Source: Rhizophagus irregularis (lineage: Eukaryota; Glomeromycota; Glomeromycetes; Glomerales; Glomeraceae). Taken from it: a DNA stretch of 64,000 bases. Positions within the stretch are counted from its first letter, which is position 1, and every line of letters begins with the position of its first letter. The notes under the pieces are model-generated. The model was not told the origin of the DNA, did no database searches, and saw nothing but the letters and a program-made list of their open reading frames with translations. The position numbers and the translations under genes are program-made. Below, one piece after another: positions 46,253 through 57,132 of the stretch. The stretch spans positions 3,756,001-3,820,000 of the forward strand of contig NC_089448.1 in assembly GCF_026210795.1 (NCBI RefSeq), written 5' to 3'.

Positions 46253-46598
46253 TAGTATGAAAACCCCAATTCTGGCTCACTTACTTATCTCATAATCTAA
46301 ATCGTTTATTAATATTTTCACCTACTTATATCCTACTTTTTTTATAACCTAAATCATCAATTTATATTTTTACTTACTTATATTCTACTTATCTCATAAT
46401 CTAATTCACTTATATCCTACTTATTTCATAATTTAAATCACCTATTTATATTTTCACCTACTTACTACTAACCGAACAAGAAATAGGATTTCAAAGCCAA
46501 CAGAGCCAAAAAAGGTAAGAAAGTATTAACCCATCCAGAAAACCAGCCATGGAGTCAATAGAGCGGAAATAGCAAGGCAAGCAATTACCCTTATACCA
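46253..46598. other. Leader region of the Polinton-like remnant
   Basis: Non-coding; ACTTATATCCTACTT-type short repeats (46290-46460) followed by GC-richer sequence that may belong to the DNA element. Confidence 0.35.
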
Positions 46599-46622
46599 AG
46601 AAAAAATGTAATTGAATAAAAG
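46599..46622 (+). promoter_or_regulatory. Conserved 24 bp upstream motif, copy 1
   Basis: A 24 bp block containing AATGTAATTGAATAAAAG, 39 bp before the ATG at 46662, identical to 48145-48168. Likely a shared promoter of the DNA element genes (inference). Confidence 0.5.
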
Positions 46623-46661
46623 GTAGGTACCAAGTAACTATATAGATAAACAGTACATAAC

Positions 46662-48070
46662 ATGGCATATACCGCTAAAAAGCTGGTAACAATCTTTGGC
46701 TGCACAGTTTCCGATCTTATAGCTATCAATAGAAAGATCCTAAAAAGCCACCAAATTCCGCACGCAGTATCAGTAATCCCTGAACTTGTAGGCCATATCC
46801 TGGAATGCATTCCAAGTAGCAATTTCAGACTGCATCTTCTAGAAGTCAGCCCAATCTGGAAAGCCGAAGCTGAATGAGTACTCTAGAAGCGGCATAAAGA
46901 AGCTGAGGAGACATACAACAGGGCAGTAGAAAAGAAGAAAAAAGCAAATGATGCTCTTGGTTGATCATTGGAGGAGGAGGGTAATAGAAATCGTGACCTC
47001 CGTGAACTTGAATGGAAGGCGTATCAAAAGGCTTGTAAAGAGAGAACAAATGCCGCAATAGAGCATATTATGATAAGGGAAGCTATTCTCTGTTGTGGCT
47101 TACAACTAAAGCTCCGAATGGGTCAGTTTGGTCCAGATTATAGACGGTTCGGATTAGAGCCGAAATCCGTAAGAACCGAACCGAAAAACCGGCGGTTCGG
47201 TTCGGTTTAATCCGATTTTTATAAAAATGCGAAAAATCGAATAGCCGGCCATCTAATGATCGTATAAAGTCGAGCCATATATCATTGGATTCGTCTCGAC
47301 GAGACGCGTCGAATGGTGGTAAGATCATGTCTCTAGCATCGATAGATCACACGTTAACCCACGCTAAATAATTTATCAATAATTGGAATTAGCAAGCTAT
47401 CTATCGGTGCTAGAGACATGATCTTAGCACCATTCGATGCGTCTCAGTGAGACGAATCCAATGAATATAAATTCGTTCGTGTACGACCACTAGATGGCGA
47501 ATAATATCAAGTTTCGCATTTTTTTAAAATTTTCGAGCGTTAAAAATTAAAAATTCCGATACATGAATTTATTCGTCGTCCAATGGTCATACAAATATGA
47601 ATTAGGACTCATTAGATTCGTCTCGATAAGACGAGTCGAATGGTGGTGAGATCATGTCTCTAGCATCGATAGATCACACGTTAACCCACGCTAAATAATT
47701 TATCAATAATTGGAATTAGCAAGCTATCTATCGGTGCTAGAGACATGATCTTAGCACCATTCGACGCGTCTCGTCGAGACGAATCCAATGATATATGGCT
47801 CGACTTTATACGATTACTAGATGGCCGGCTATTTGATTTTTTGCATTTTTATAAAAAATCAGATTAAACTGAACCGAACCGCTGGTTTTTCGGTTCTAAT
47901 ACCCGAACTGAACCGAACCGAATTTTGAGCCGGTTTCGGATCAGTTCCCCGGTTTAGCCTGAACCGTTCGGAGCTTTACTTACAACTATAAGTTACTTAG
48001 GGATAGAGATACTTCTGGTGAGTTCAGTGACGCAGATGACGACCCTGGTGACTCAGATGGTGAGGAATAG
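46662..48070 (+). pseudogene. Polinton-like element gene 1, interrupted
   Basis: Starts MAYTAKKLVTIFGCTVSDLI, continues through TGA/TAG stops (46875-46889) into a charged coiled coil (KRHKEAEETYNRAVEKKKKA, ELEWKAYQKACKERTNAAIE), is split by an 872 bp hAT-type element, and ends in an acidic tail (EFSDADDDPGDSDGEE) with TAG near 48070. Function not recognised; its place beside a protein-primed polymerase suggests a structural or accessory gene of that element. Higher GC than its surroundings. Confidence 0.5.
47107..47978. mobile_element. 872 bp hAT-type element (AAAGCTC variant) with long palindromes
   Basis: Ends TAAAGCTCCGAATGGGTC and CGTTCGGAGCTTTA are inverted, with 8 bp CTTACAAC duplicated (47099-47106, 47979-47986). 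Inside are two copies of a roughly 180 bp segment (about 47290-47450 and 47635-47785) containing GATCATGTCTCTAGCATCGA and its inverted partner, so each copy is itself a hairpin. No transposase. Related to 6864-7714 by its termini but not its interior. Confidence 0.85.
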
Positions 48071-48144
48071 TTTAGGAAGACAGTACTAATCTGTCTCCCT
48101 CTTTTTTACTCTCATAGGGTAGGCGGACAATTAATTTTTATTTC

Positions 48145-48168
48145 AGAAAAAATGTAATTGAATAAAAG
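48145..48168 (+). promoter_or_regulatory. Conserved 24 bp upstream motif, copy 2
   Basis: Identical to 46599-46622; lies 22 bp before the ATG at 48191. Confidence 0.5.
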
Positions 48169-48399
48169 AGGAACCTAAAAAGTTTACAAGATGTCAACAT
48201 ATCAAGCAAGAAGTGCTCAACACAGACAAGTCATCCGATCAGTTCTAGCTGAACTCAAGCAGGTACCTGTCAAGTCCATCCCATATTCCCGCTCAAATGC
48301 AAAATTGCAGGAATACACTGGTCGAAATCAAAAAAATCGGACATATGGAAAATCAGCTAAAAATCAGACCAAAATCGACTGACATTACAAATCGGCACA

Positions 48400-48960
48400 T
48401 CTGATTGATGCCAATCAGACAATTTAATGAAAATCCAGAAAAAAATCATCATATTTGATTGACGGCTGATTGATGCTAGTTGAAATCAAAAAAAAATCAG
48501 ACAAATGGCAAATCAACCTAAAATTTACCCGATATTCAAATATGATACTTCAGATTTATGGAAAATTAACAATTCAATAAAAATTCAATAAAAATTTGAT
48601 AAAAATTTGGCAAAAAAATCATCATATTTGATTGACGGCTGATTGATGCTGGTTGAAATCAAAAAAAAAAATCGGACAAAATGGCAAATCAACCTAAAAT
48701 TTACCCAATATTCAAATATGATACTTCAGATTTATGGAAAATTGACAATTCAATAAAAATTTGATAAAAATTTGATAAAAATTCGGCAAAAAAATTATCA
48801 TATTTGATTGACGGCTGATTGATGCTAGTTAAAAATCAAAAAAATCAGACAAATGGCAAATCAGCCTAAAATTTGCCCCAATATTGGTTAAAATTACAAA
48901 TTGGCACTTCTGATTTGTGGCATACTGGTTAATGATTTATGGTTGAATCTTTTCATATTA
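48400..48960 (+). repeat. Left subterminal tandem repeats of the CACTG element
   Basis: About four degenerate units, each with TTGATTGACGGCTGATTGAT followed by a CTGGTTGAAATCAAAAAA-type piece and GGCAAATCAACCTAAAATTT. Subterminal repeats of CACTA elements are usually transposase binding sites. Confidence 0.7.
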
Positions 48961-49204
48961 TTGATATATGTAATTTATAATAAATAATAAATATTCGGTT
49001 ATCCTTATTAAAAATTGCATGAACGGTCCCTAATATTATTGTTGGATGATTTAAACTATATAATAGTCTAAATCATAATCTGCCACCTGATTTATTTAAT
49101 AGTTAGAAATTTGCTCATTTTTCAATTGGATATCAATCAAAATTAAACTATTATAACATTTACTATTTGCTGATCAATTATAATAAGACGCGACGCATAT
49201 TATA

Positions 49205-49485
49205 TTAATAAAAGTACATCGGGAAAGTTTTTGAGGTACAAAACTGCGGAGATCTGCAAAATTAGCTTTTTTTTGTCATTTTTTGTGTATTTCTGCGAAG
49301 TTCTGCAACTTCGCAGATAATTGAATATTTTTATCTATAAAATCAGCGAAATTCTGCAATTTTGCAGAATTTCATTCAACAGAAAATTTAAAACAAGCCA
49401 GACTTGCGAAGTTCTGCAAAATAGCAATATTGCGAAATTTTTTATGGAGCAGTTCTTCGCAATTCGGTAATTCCAGTGTACATTA
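49205..49485 (+). repeat. CTGCAAAAT-rich segment shared with 56154-56460
   Basis: Begins CGGGAAAGTTTTTGAGG..., then AACTGCGGAGATCTGCAAAA, with several TTCTGCAA/TTGCAGAA inverted pieces. TACAT occurs on both sides (49215-49219, 49479-49483), but the ends are not inverted, so the element type is open. Confidence 0.5.
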
Positions 49486-49679
49486 GAAAAAGAATTGCAC
49501 TGATTGGTCATATGGGATGATCAGTTACTAGCCGAATTTAGACTTTGACATTTATTTAAACTTTAAACTTGATAAAGTTTTGAAACTTAATCTTTTTCCT
49601 TTTGAAAAGTTTTGAAACTAAAAGAAAAAACTTGATCTTTTTTCTTTTAAAAAGTATCGAAGCTAAAATTCGAAATTTT

Positions 49680-52600
49680 TTTTAAAAAAAATTAATTTTC
49701 GTAGGACACCAGCCCTACGAAGTTTCTGAAAGTTTCGAAGTACAGGATGAACGAAATTAGTAATTTCGTCCAACTTTGAAGTTTTTTTAAAATTTCGAAG
49801 GTAAGTTCAAAATTTTACTTTTTTTTCATTTACTTCTAAACGAAACGTTTCTAAACATTTTGAAATATATTGTTTTTAATTTAATTACTTTTATCGAAAC
49901 GTTTGTTAACGTTTCAATAATTTTATTATTTTTATTTTTAACGAAACGATTTTAACATTTCGAAATTTTATTTTAAAAAATTTTATCGGAACGTTAAAAA
50001 ATGTTCCGATTTTTGATTTTTTTATCAAAATGTATTTTAATGTTTTGAAATTTTATTTTTCTTTATATCGAAACGTTAAAAATGGTTCGATTCATTTTTT
50101 ATTTTAATTTTTAAATGAAACGTTTTTAACGTTTCGATTTTATTCTTAATTTTCAAACAAAACATTTTTAATGTTTCAATTTTATTCTTAATTTTCAAAC
50201 GAAACGTTTTTAACGTTTTGATTTTATTCTTAATTTTCAAACGAAATGTTAAAAACGTTTTGATTTTATTCTTAATTTTCAAACAAAACGTTAAAAATGT
50301 TTCAATTATTTTTTTTAATTTTCTTAATTTTCTTTATATCGAAACGTTAAAAAATGTTTCAATTTTTAGTTTAATTTTTAAACGAAACGTTTTTAACGTT
50401 CTGAAATTTTTTTTTAAATTTTTCTTTATATCGAACTGTTTTTAACGTTTTGATTTTTTTAAAATTCTTTTATCGGAACATTTATTAACGTTCTGATTTT
50501 TTTTTTCGAATTTTTTTGTAGGGTTCCGGTGCTTTCTAGACGAATTTCGAAGGTAAAACTTTGAAATTGTTTCTTTTTTTTCGTTTATTTAATGAAACGT
50601 TTATTAACGTTTCACTTTTTTTTTAGATTTTTGTCTTTCTGGCAGTTTCCTGGGTGGAACTTCAAAGGTATTTACCTTCGAAAAATTAATTTTCCGGATG
50701 CTGTTTTTACCTTGCCACTTTTGAATTGTGTAAAAAAGTTGGCCATTCATAGAAGACTGGACGGAATTTCGAAGGTAAAAAAAAAACTTTGAAATTATTA
50801 ATTTTATTTTCTTTTATTTTTTTTTTGTTTAATGAACGTTTGCTAACGTTCTTTATCTTTTTAGGTACAGAAAGCCGATTGGAATCCCAATTCGAAGGTA
50901 AACTTCGAATTTTATTTTATTTCTTCTTAAACGAAATGTTTGCTAACATTTTTGTTTTTTTCTTTTTTGTAGACCTATGGCCTTCCAGATGGGTTCCTGA
51001 GCAAAAATTTAAAGGTATTTACTACCTTGTATTTTTTTTTGTTATTGTTAACGAAATGTTCTTATTAACATTTTGATTTTTTACTTTTGTGGGTCCATGA
51101 CTTCTGAAAACTTTTTCGAAGGTAAAACTTTGAAATTCTTTGGTTTTAATTTAATAAAACGTTTATTAGTAACAGTTTGTTTTTTTTGTAGGGTTTTGGT
51201 TCTCCGGATCTTGGACAAAAGAATTTGAAGGTAAACCTTCAAAAATCTTTATATTTTTGTGGTTTTTTTCTTTAACGAACGTTCTACTAACGTTCGCTAT
51301 TCTTTTATTTTTAGGTCCTGGCTCCCATTTGAAAGAACTTCGAAGGTAATAACACTTCGAAGTTCTTTATTTTTAGTTTTAATGAACGTTCTACTAATGT
51401 TCATTTTTTATTATTTTTAGGTTCCGGACTTCCATTTGGAGAACTTGGAAGAACTTCGAAGATAATAGCACTTCAAAGTTCTTTATTTTTAATTTTCTTT
51501 AATGAACGTTCTACTAACGTTTCGTTATTTTATTTTTTTTAGGTCCAGAACGCCGAAGGTATGTTCCGGACCCATTTGAAGGTAAAACCTTCGAAATTAT
51601 TTTTTTTTTTAATTAATTTATTAACGAACGTTAACTAACGTTCGTATTTCATTTTTTTTTAGGTAAAGAAAGCCGGAAACTAGTTCCGGACTTCCATATC
51701 GAAGGTAAAACCTTCGAAAATTTTATTTTTTAATAATAATTTGGTGAACGTTAATTAACATTCGTACTTCTTTTTATTTTTAGGTGAAGGAAGCCGAAAG
51801 ACTTCGAATTTTTTTTTTCTTGGATACTAAGAGAGGGTAAGTTTCGTAACGAATTTTCATTATGAAACTTTAATTTTTTTTTCGTTTTTTTAAGAAACAT
51901 TGACTAATGTTTCTTATTTATTTTTGTAGATTCTGATACTCGAATCCAAAACTAAATGGTAAGTTTCGTAACGAATTTTTTCGTTATGAAGCTTAGTTTT
52001 TTTTTTATTTTATAAAAGAACGTTTCTAATGTTCTTTATTCTTTTTTGTAGTTTCGGTACTCCAAAGATTCCCGAAACGAAAATAGTAAGTTTCGCAACG
52101 TCTCGTTGCGAAACTTTATATATATATTTTTTAATTTTATAAAGGTTAAAGAACGTTTTTTTAACGTTCTTTTATTCTTTTTTTTTAGATTTTCGGCTCG
52201 TCTGGATTTCAACATGGTAAGTTTCGTAACGAACTTTTCGTTACGAAACTAATATTTTTTTTTATTTTATTTAAATGAAACGTTACTAACGTTTCGGTTT
52301 TCTTTTTTTTTTAGGTTTTCTGCTTCCTGGGCGGCATTTTGAAGGTGAAACTTCAAAAAAAAATTTTTTTTTATTTTATTTTAATGAACGTTAACTAACG
52401 TTCGTTCTTAATTTTGTAGGTCCAAAACACCAAAGTGCAGGGCTCCAATTTGGCCAATCCTATAGGTAAAGTTTTGAAGTTTCTTCCTTCGAAACTTTCA
52501 TAAAAAACGTTTATTTTTAACGTTTTTTATATTTTTTATAGGAAATCGGCTCTGATTTGGCCAATCTTATAGGTAAAGTTTCGAATTTTTGAAACTTAAT

Positions 52601-52960
52601 AAAAAAACGTTTATTTTAACGTTTTTTAATTATTTTTTATTTTTTTTTTGCAGGGAAATCAGCTCCAATTTGGATACTGGAATCCCGCAAGTAAAGTTTC
52701 AATTTTTAAAACTTTTTGACGAAACTTAATAAAAACATTAACGTTTTTTATTATATTTTATTGATTTTTTTTTGCAGGGAAATCGGCTCCAATTTGGATA
52801 CCGGAATCCCGCAAGTAAAGTTTCTATTTTTGAAACTTTTTGACGAAACTTAATAAAAAACATTTAATTTAACGTTTTTTTATTATTTTTATTATTTTTT
52901 TTGTAGGAAAATCAGCTCCGATTTGCCATCCTACAGGTAACGTTTTGATTTTCTGGGAAT
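49680..52960 (+). repeat. Array of more than 20 mini-exon cassettes with branch-site hairpins
   Basis: On the plus strand, every 100-170 bp: TTTTTTAG or TTTTGTAG, an exon-like block of about 22-46 nt, GTAAAA/GTAAGT, then an inverted repeat such as AACGTTCTACTAACGTT with TACTAAC at its centre roughly 25 nt before the next acceptor. Examples: 50865-50897 (33 nt, VQKADWNPNSK), 50973-51014 (42 nt), 51192-51230 (39 nt, GFGSPDLGQKNLK). Donors often sit in TTCGAAGGTAAAACCTTCGAA or GTAAGTTTCGTAACGAA inverted repeats. The first part (49850-50480) has only hairpins, as if the exon blocks were lost. A few sites are mutated (GATAAT donor at 51462; GTGG acceptor near 51085). First and last exons are not defined. 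Confidence 0.7.
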
Positions 52961-53189
52961 TAAGGAATTTAACATATACCGGATTCCCAGGTTAGTTTCG
53001 AAACAAAAAATTTGAAACTTTTATAAAAAAGTATTTTATTATTTACGCAATTAAACATTTTTAACATTATTCTGGGTCTTTTAGACGCATGGAAATTCAG
53101 TAAGGTGATTTTAAACAGCTACTTCACCTTTCAAGTTTTCAGGCAACTGGAATATTGATTTTTGGGCGAAATTGTTTTATATGTATATG

Positions 53190-53850
53190 TAATATTTTAA
53201 ATTTCAGAATAAAATTTACTGTAATTTGCGATACAATTCAGAATAAAATTTACTGCAATTCAAATGCAATTCAGAATAAAATTAACTGCAATTCAGAATA
53301 AAATTTACCACAATTTAGAATAAATTTACCGCAATTCAGAATAGAAATTTACCACAATTCAGATTAAATTTACCGCAATTCAGAATTAAGGTTGCTTGTC
53401 TAAACTTCTTCAAAATCCTACAATTGGTTTCGTCAAAATTTTACTATAGATTTATTATAGTTTCGGCAAAGTTTCAGCAGTTTCGCCTTTCTCCAAAGTT
53501 TTGCCAGTTTTTTAATATAACTTTAATATAGTTTCGGCAGAATTTCACTTTTCGGCGAAACATCATCTTGCCTAAACCCCTAGGTTTCGGCAAGCAACCT
53601 TATTCAGAATAGAAAATTTACTGCAATTCAGATTAAAATTTACCGCAATTCAGAATAAATTTACCACAATTCAGAATAGAAAATTTACCGCAATTCAGAT
53701 TAAAATTTACTGCAATTCAGATTAAAATTTACTGCAATTCAGATTAAAATTTATCGCAATTTATCAAAATTTATCATAATTTAGAATAAATTCACTGCAA
53801 TTCAGTAAATTTATGAATATATTTTTTTAAACAATTCGGATTAAAAATAC
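53190..53850. repeat. Right subterminal tandem repeats of the CACTG element
   Basis: Short degenerate units AATTCAGAATAAAATTTACT / GCAATTCAGATTAAAATTTA repeated about twenty times, interrupted by the MITE at 53387-53602. Confidence 0.7.
53387..53602 (-). mobile_element. 216 bp hAT-type MITE (AAGGTTGC family), copy 2
   Basis: Ends TAAGGTTGCTTG and CAAGCAACCTTA with the 8 bp TTCAGAAT duplicated (53379-53386, 53603-53610). Same family as 18772-19015, in inverted orientation. Confidence 0.85.
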
Positions 53851-54299
53851 TAAGCAATTCAGATACAATTTGGATATTCTGATCAGCATCGATCGGCCTG
53901 CCAATCGGAACTTTGCCTAAATTAATAAATCGGCCATCTTTATCACCAAATTCAGCCTAAAATTGGACATCCGATTTTTAGCCGATTTGGACTATTTCGA
54001 CCAGTGATATGAGGATGAGATTCGCCAAATCCGTGAAGCACAAGCGGTGGTAACCAATAAAGAAATAACCCGCATGATGCAAATCGACTCAGACCCACAT
54101 TATGAGGTAGTCTTTGAACGTCGTGATCAAGTACGCATAGGAAAAGAGTTAACAGATTCAAACTTTATGGCGATATTGCTATAGGAACACCTGGAGAGCA
54201 TGACTATGCTTCATTTCTCACAGCACACAGTCAAACAATCCAGAATATTCTTTGGGATGAATGAAATCGATTGGGATCAATAAAGGTAAGAATTGGAAT

Positions 54300-56153
54300 A
54301 TTACTGACAATAAGACGTTTAGATTCTTACCTTGAGGATTATTCGGAGATAGTAACTTTAGTGAAGATGATAGAGTAGAGTATATCTACAGATATAATAT
54401 ACCATTTAAAACTCGCAATATGCCAATCCTACCATCAACAGATATTAATGGTACATTTAACTTTGCATTAGCAAGAATCATGCAGAAAGTAGAAGACTAT
54501 GTAAATTACGGATCAGGTTGGGAATTCTATCGTGTAGAAAAAATATTCATAGAAATCTCGCAATTCCAACCACCCACAGGAGCAGGACACATATCACTCC
54601 CAAAAGATCTTGCCATGAAAAAGGGAGTAGTAAATCCAGCTAATGATGATGACAAATGCTTCTAGTGAGCAATCCTAGTAGCATTACATCCAGTAGAAAA
54701 GAATGCAAAAAGAATTTTCAAGTATAAGGAGTATATAAACGAGTTAAACTTTGAAGGTATCAAGTTTCCAGTACAAGCTGATGAGGTAATTCTAAGAAGA
54801 TTTGAGTGACAGAATCCAACTATTGCCCTCTGCATCTGTGAATGGCGTGACCACCGCCTATGCCAATATATGTTACTAATAGGGATGAAGTAGAGAGACG
54901 TAAAATAATAGATTTAGTACTTATCAGTAACGGGAAAAAGCAGCACTATTGCTGGATTAAGAATATGAGCCGTTTAGTAAATAAACGTACAAAAGATGGA
55001 CATGCAACATTTGTCTGCTGATGGTGTATCTCCCACTTCACACATCAACAAGAAATCTATGATAAACATGTAGCAATATGTTGAGGATTAAAGAAAACTC
55101 CACAAGCAGACCGCATGCCATCAGTAAAGAAAGGAAATGATATATATGAATTCAAGAACTGGAAACGCCGCATGCAAGTCTCATATTACTTTGTTGCAGA
55201 CTTTGAAGCCCTAGTAATGAATATACCACCCACAGATGAAGACAAAGATAAGAAAACCAAGAAAGTACAAGAGCAAATCCCCTGCTCATACTCGTATATT
55301 AAGGTAAGATATGATGAGGCTGAAGCAATTCGTAATGAATTCAGAAATCCAATGGAAATGATGCTATTAACAACCCAAAAGCAAGTAAGTTATGATAATG
55401 CAATAAACTGCTGGATATGTCGTAACCCCTTAGATGGAAATAAAGTAAGAGACTACTGCCATATTACAGGGAGGTATCGAGATGCAGCACTAAAGGATGC
55501 AATACGACTTCATCCATAAAACCTCGCGAAATGCATATTACCAGCAATCTTTCGCAATTTATCAGGATATGATGGAGGGCACAATAATTATGCAAGAAAT
55601 TGGTGCAATAGAATGTGAGGATGATATTGATCCTATCCCATTATAACGTGGAAAAGTATATGGCATTCAAGTTAGGTTACTTCGATTTATAGACACCTAC
55701 AATTCATGAAATCAAGTCTTGACAAATTAGCATCATACAGGTGCAGAAAAAATGTAGACGCAAAGAATGTAGTAATCCATAACACTTATGGCGAATTGAT
55801 GCAGGTAGATGCTTTGCACATCCCGAAAACTTTAAGATAACACGAAGTCAAATACCACCTGAATTACTCGAGATTTATCTTAAGAAAGATGTCTACCTGT
55901 ATGAATATATGGATGACTGGAAAAAGTTCGAGAAAACTAGTTTACCACCTAAAGGAACATTCTATAGCAAACTTAATGAAACCCACATTAGTGATAAAGA
56001 ATACGAATATGCACAGTATGTATGAGAAAAAGCAGGATGTAAAACAATACAAGATTATCATAACATTTATCTCAAAACTGACGTCCTCCTACTAGCCGAT
56101 ATATTTCAGAATTTCCGAGAAATGGCCCTGAAAAAATATGGGTTAGATCCTCT
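54300..56153 (+). pseudogene. Protein-primed DNA polymerase B of a Maverick/Polinton-like element, broken
   Basis: Plus-strand pieces in several frames: LPKDLAMKKGVVNPANDDDKCF (a conserved stretch before the polymerase, starting near 54600), then WAILVALHPVEKNAKRI, SYYFVADFEA (exonuclease motif I, D-x-E), CWICRNPL...YCHITGRYRDAA (zinc-binding insert), FRNLSGYDGG (exonuclease II), and [21 protein letters not shown] (exonuclease III). The palm motifs are missing because the frame is cut at 56153 by other repeat DNA. Many stops and frameshifts (54661, 54808, 55519, and more). Such enzymes replicate linear DNA with terminal proteins, in Polintons, adintoviruses or linear plasmids; which source applies here is undecided. 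Confidence 0.7.
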
Positions 56154-57132
56154 CTATCGGGAAATTTTTTAAGATGCAGAACTGCGGAGATCTGTAAAAT
56201 TAGCAGATCTCCGCATTTTTTTTGTGAATTTATGCGGAAGTCTGCAATTTTGCAGATTTTCACTTTTTATTTTTTACAAAGTTATGCAATAATTTGCAAT
56301 TTTGCATGTTTCTGATTTTTTATGTATGCATTTCTACAGAAAGTCTGCGATTTTGCGAATTTCTGCTTTTTTTTATGTGAAATTTTTGCGGAAGTCTGCA
56401 ATTTTGCAGATATTTGCTTTTTTTTCATTAAAATATCAGTTCGATCTGCAATTTCATCATTTAAACTTTAATTAACTCTAATTTGATTTAATACCTAAAT
56501 GATTTTTTCTACAATACTCTTTAAAAAAAAAATTTTACAAGACTTTAAAAAATAATTTTTCTACAACACTTATTACTAAAGAAAAAACTTTGTGAAATAA
56601 TTTTTTTTACAACACCTTTTAGGAAATAATCTGTTAAAGATTTCAAAGAAAAAATATTTCTATTATAGTTTTTTAAGCTTTGAAACTTATCAGAGAAATT
56701 TTTTTTTTTAAAAAAAAAATTTATTTGCAAGGTTCGGAGTCTTTAAGGCAAATTCGTCCAACATTCGGCATATAATCTGCAACATGCAGGAGATTCGAAC
56801 TAAAAAGATGTCGGACTCCTTTATCTCCTTCAAAAAATACATTTTACAGAACGCCGAAGGTATTCTATTTCAAACTTTGATATTAATATTATTTAACGAA
56901 CATTAGAAAATGTTCATTTTATTAATCCAGAACACAAAAGGTACGTCCCTGACTTCCATTTTAAAAAAAAATTTAACGAAACATTAGCTAAAGTTCGTTT
57001 TATTTTTTTTTTTGTAAGTCCAGAGCGCCAAAGACCAGTTCTGGCTACTATTTCGAAGGTAAAACTTCGAAACTAATATTTTTTATATACTGGACGTTGT
57101 CCAACGTTCAGTTTATTATTTTCTTGTCCTGG
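56154..57132 (+). mobile_element. Fragment related to the 48316-54006 transposon
   Basis: Starts CGGGAAATTTTTTAAGATGC with CTGCAAAATTGCAGA-type repeats (as at 49220), then AT-rich DNA and two or three mini-exon-like blocks (about 56850-57065) with text AACGCCGAAGGTA and TCCAGAGCGCCAAAG resembling 51543-51560. Inserted in the polymerase pseudogene. Ends not defined. Confidence 0.5.

Larger units (their letters stand above)
48316..54006 (+). mobile_element. CACTG-ended DNA transposon with large mini-exon array, 5.7 kb
   Basis: Ends CACTGGTCGAAATCAAAA and its partner ending ATTTCGACCAGTG share 13 perfect inverted bases, flanked by ATA on both sides (48313-48315, 54007-54009). CACT(A/G) ends, 3 bp duplication and subterminal repeats point to CACTA/EnSpm. 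It holds left subterminal repeats, a CTGC-rich segment, the mini-exon array, and right subterminal repeats into which a 216 bp MITE has inserted. No transposase seen, so it is non-autonomous. Confidence 0.85.
48191..54170 (+). pseudogene. Polinton-like element gene 2, split by a CACTG transposon
   Basis: The N-terminal part MSTYQARSAQHRQVIRSVLA...NAKLQEY (48191-48315) continues exactly beyond the CACTG element as EDEIRQIREAQAVVTNKEIT and VVFERRDQVRIGKELTD (54007-54165), once one copy of the ATA duplication is removed. After that a frameshift or stop near 54181 breaks it. Predicted helical, charged. Function not recognised. Confidence 0.55.

Noticed and set aside
47083-47328. 81-codon minus-strand frame
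   Set aside because: Crosses the terminus of the 47107-47978 hAT-type element and has no meaning on either side.
49850-50480. Long GAAACGTTTTTAACGTTTC repeats resembling a CRISPR-like array
   Set aside because: Repeats are imperfect and spacing irregular, and they continue directly into the intron hairpins of the mini-exon array in a eukaryotic transposon; no cas genes.
50218-51076. Phe-rich plus-strand frames of 66-95 codons
   Set aside because: Translation of T-rich intron and hairpin DNA across several cassettes; they ignore the splice-like signals and have no domain.
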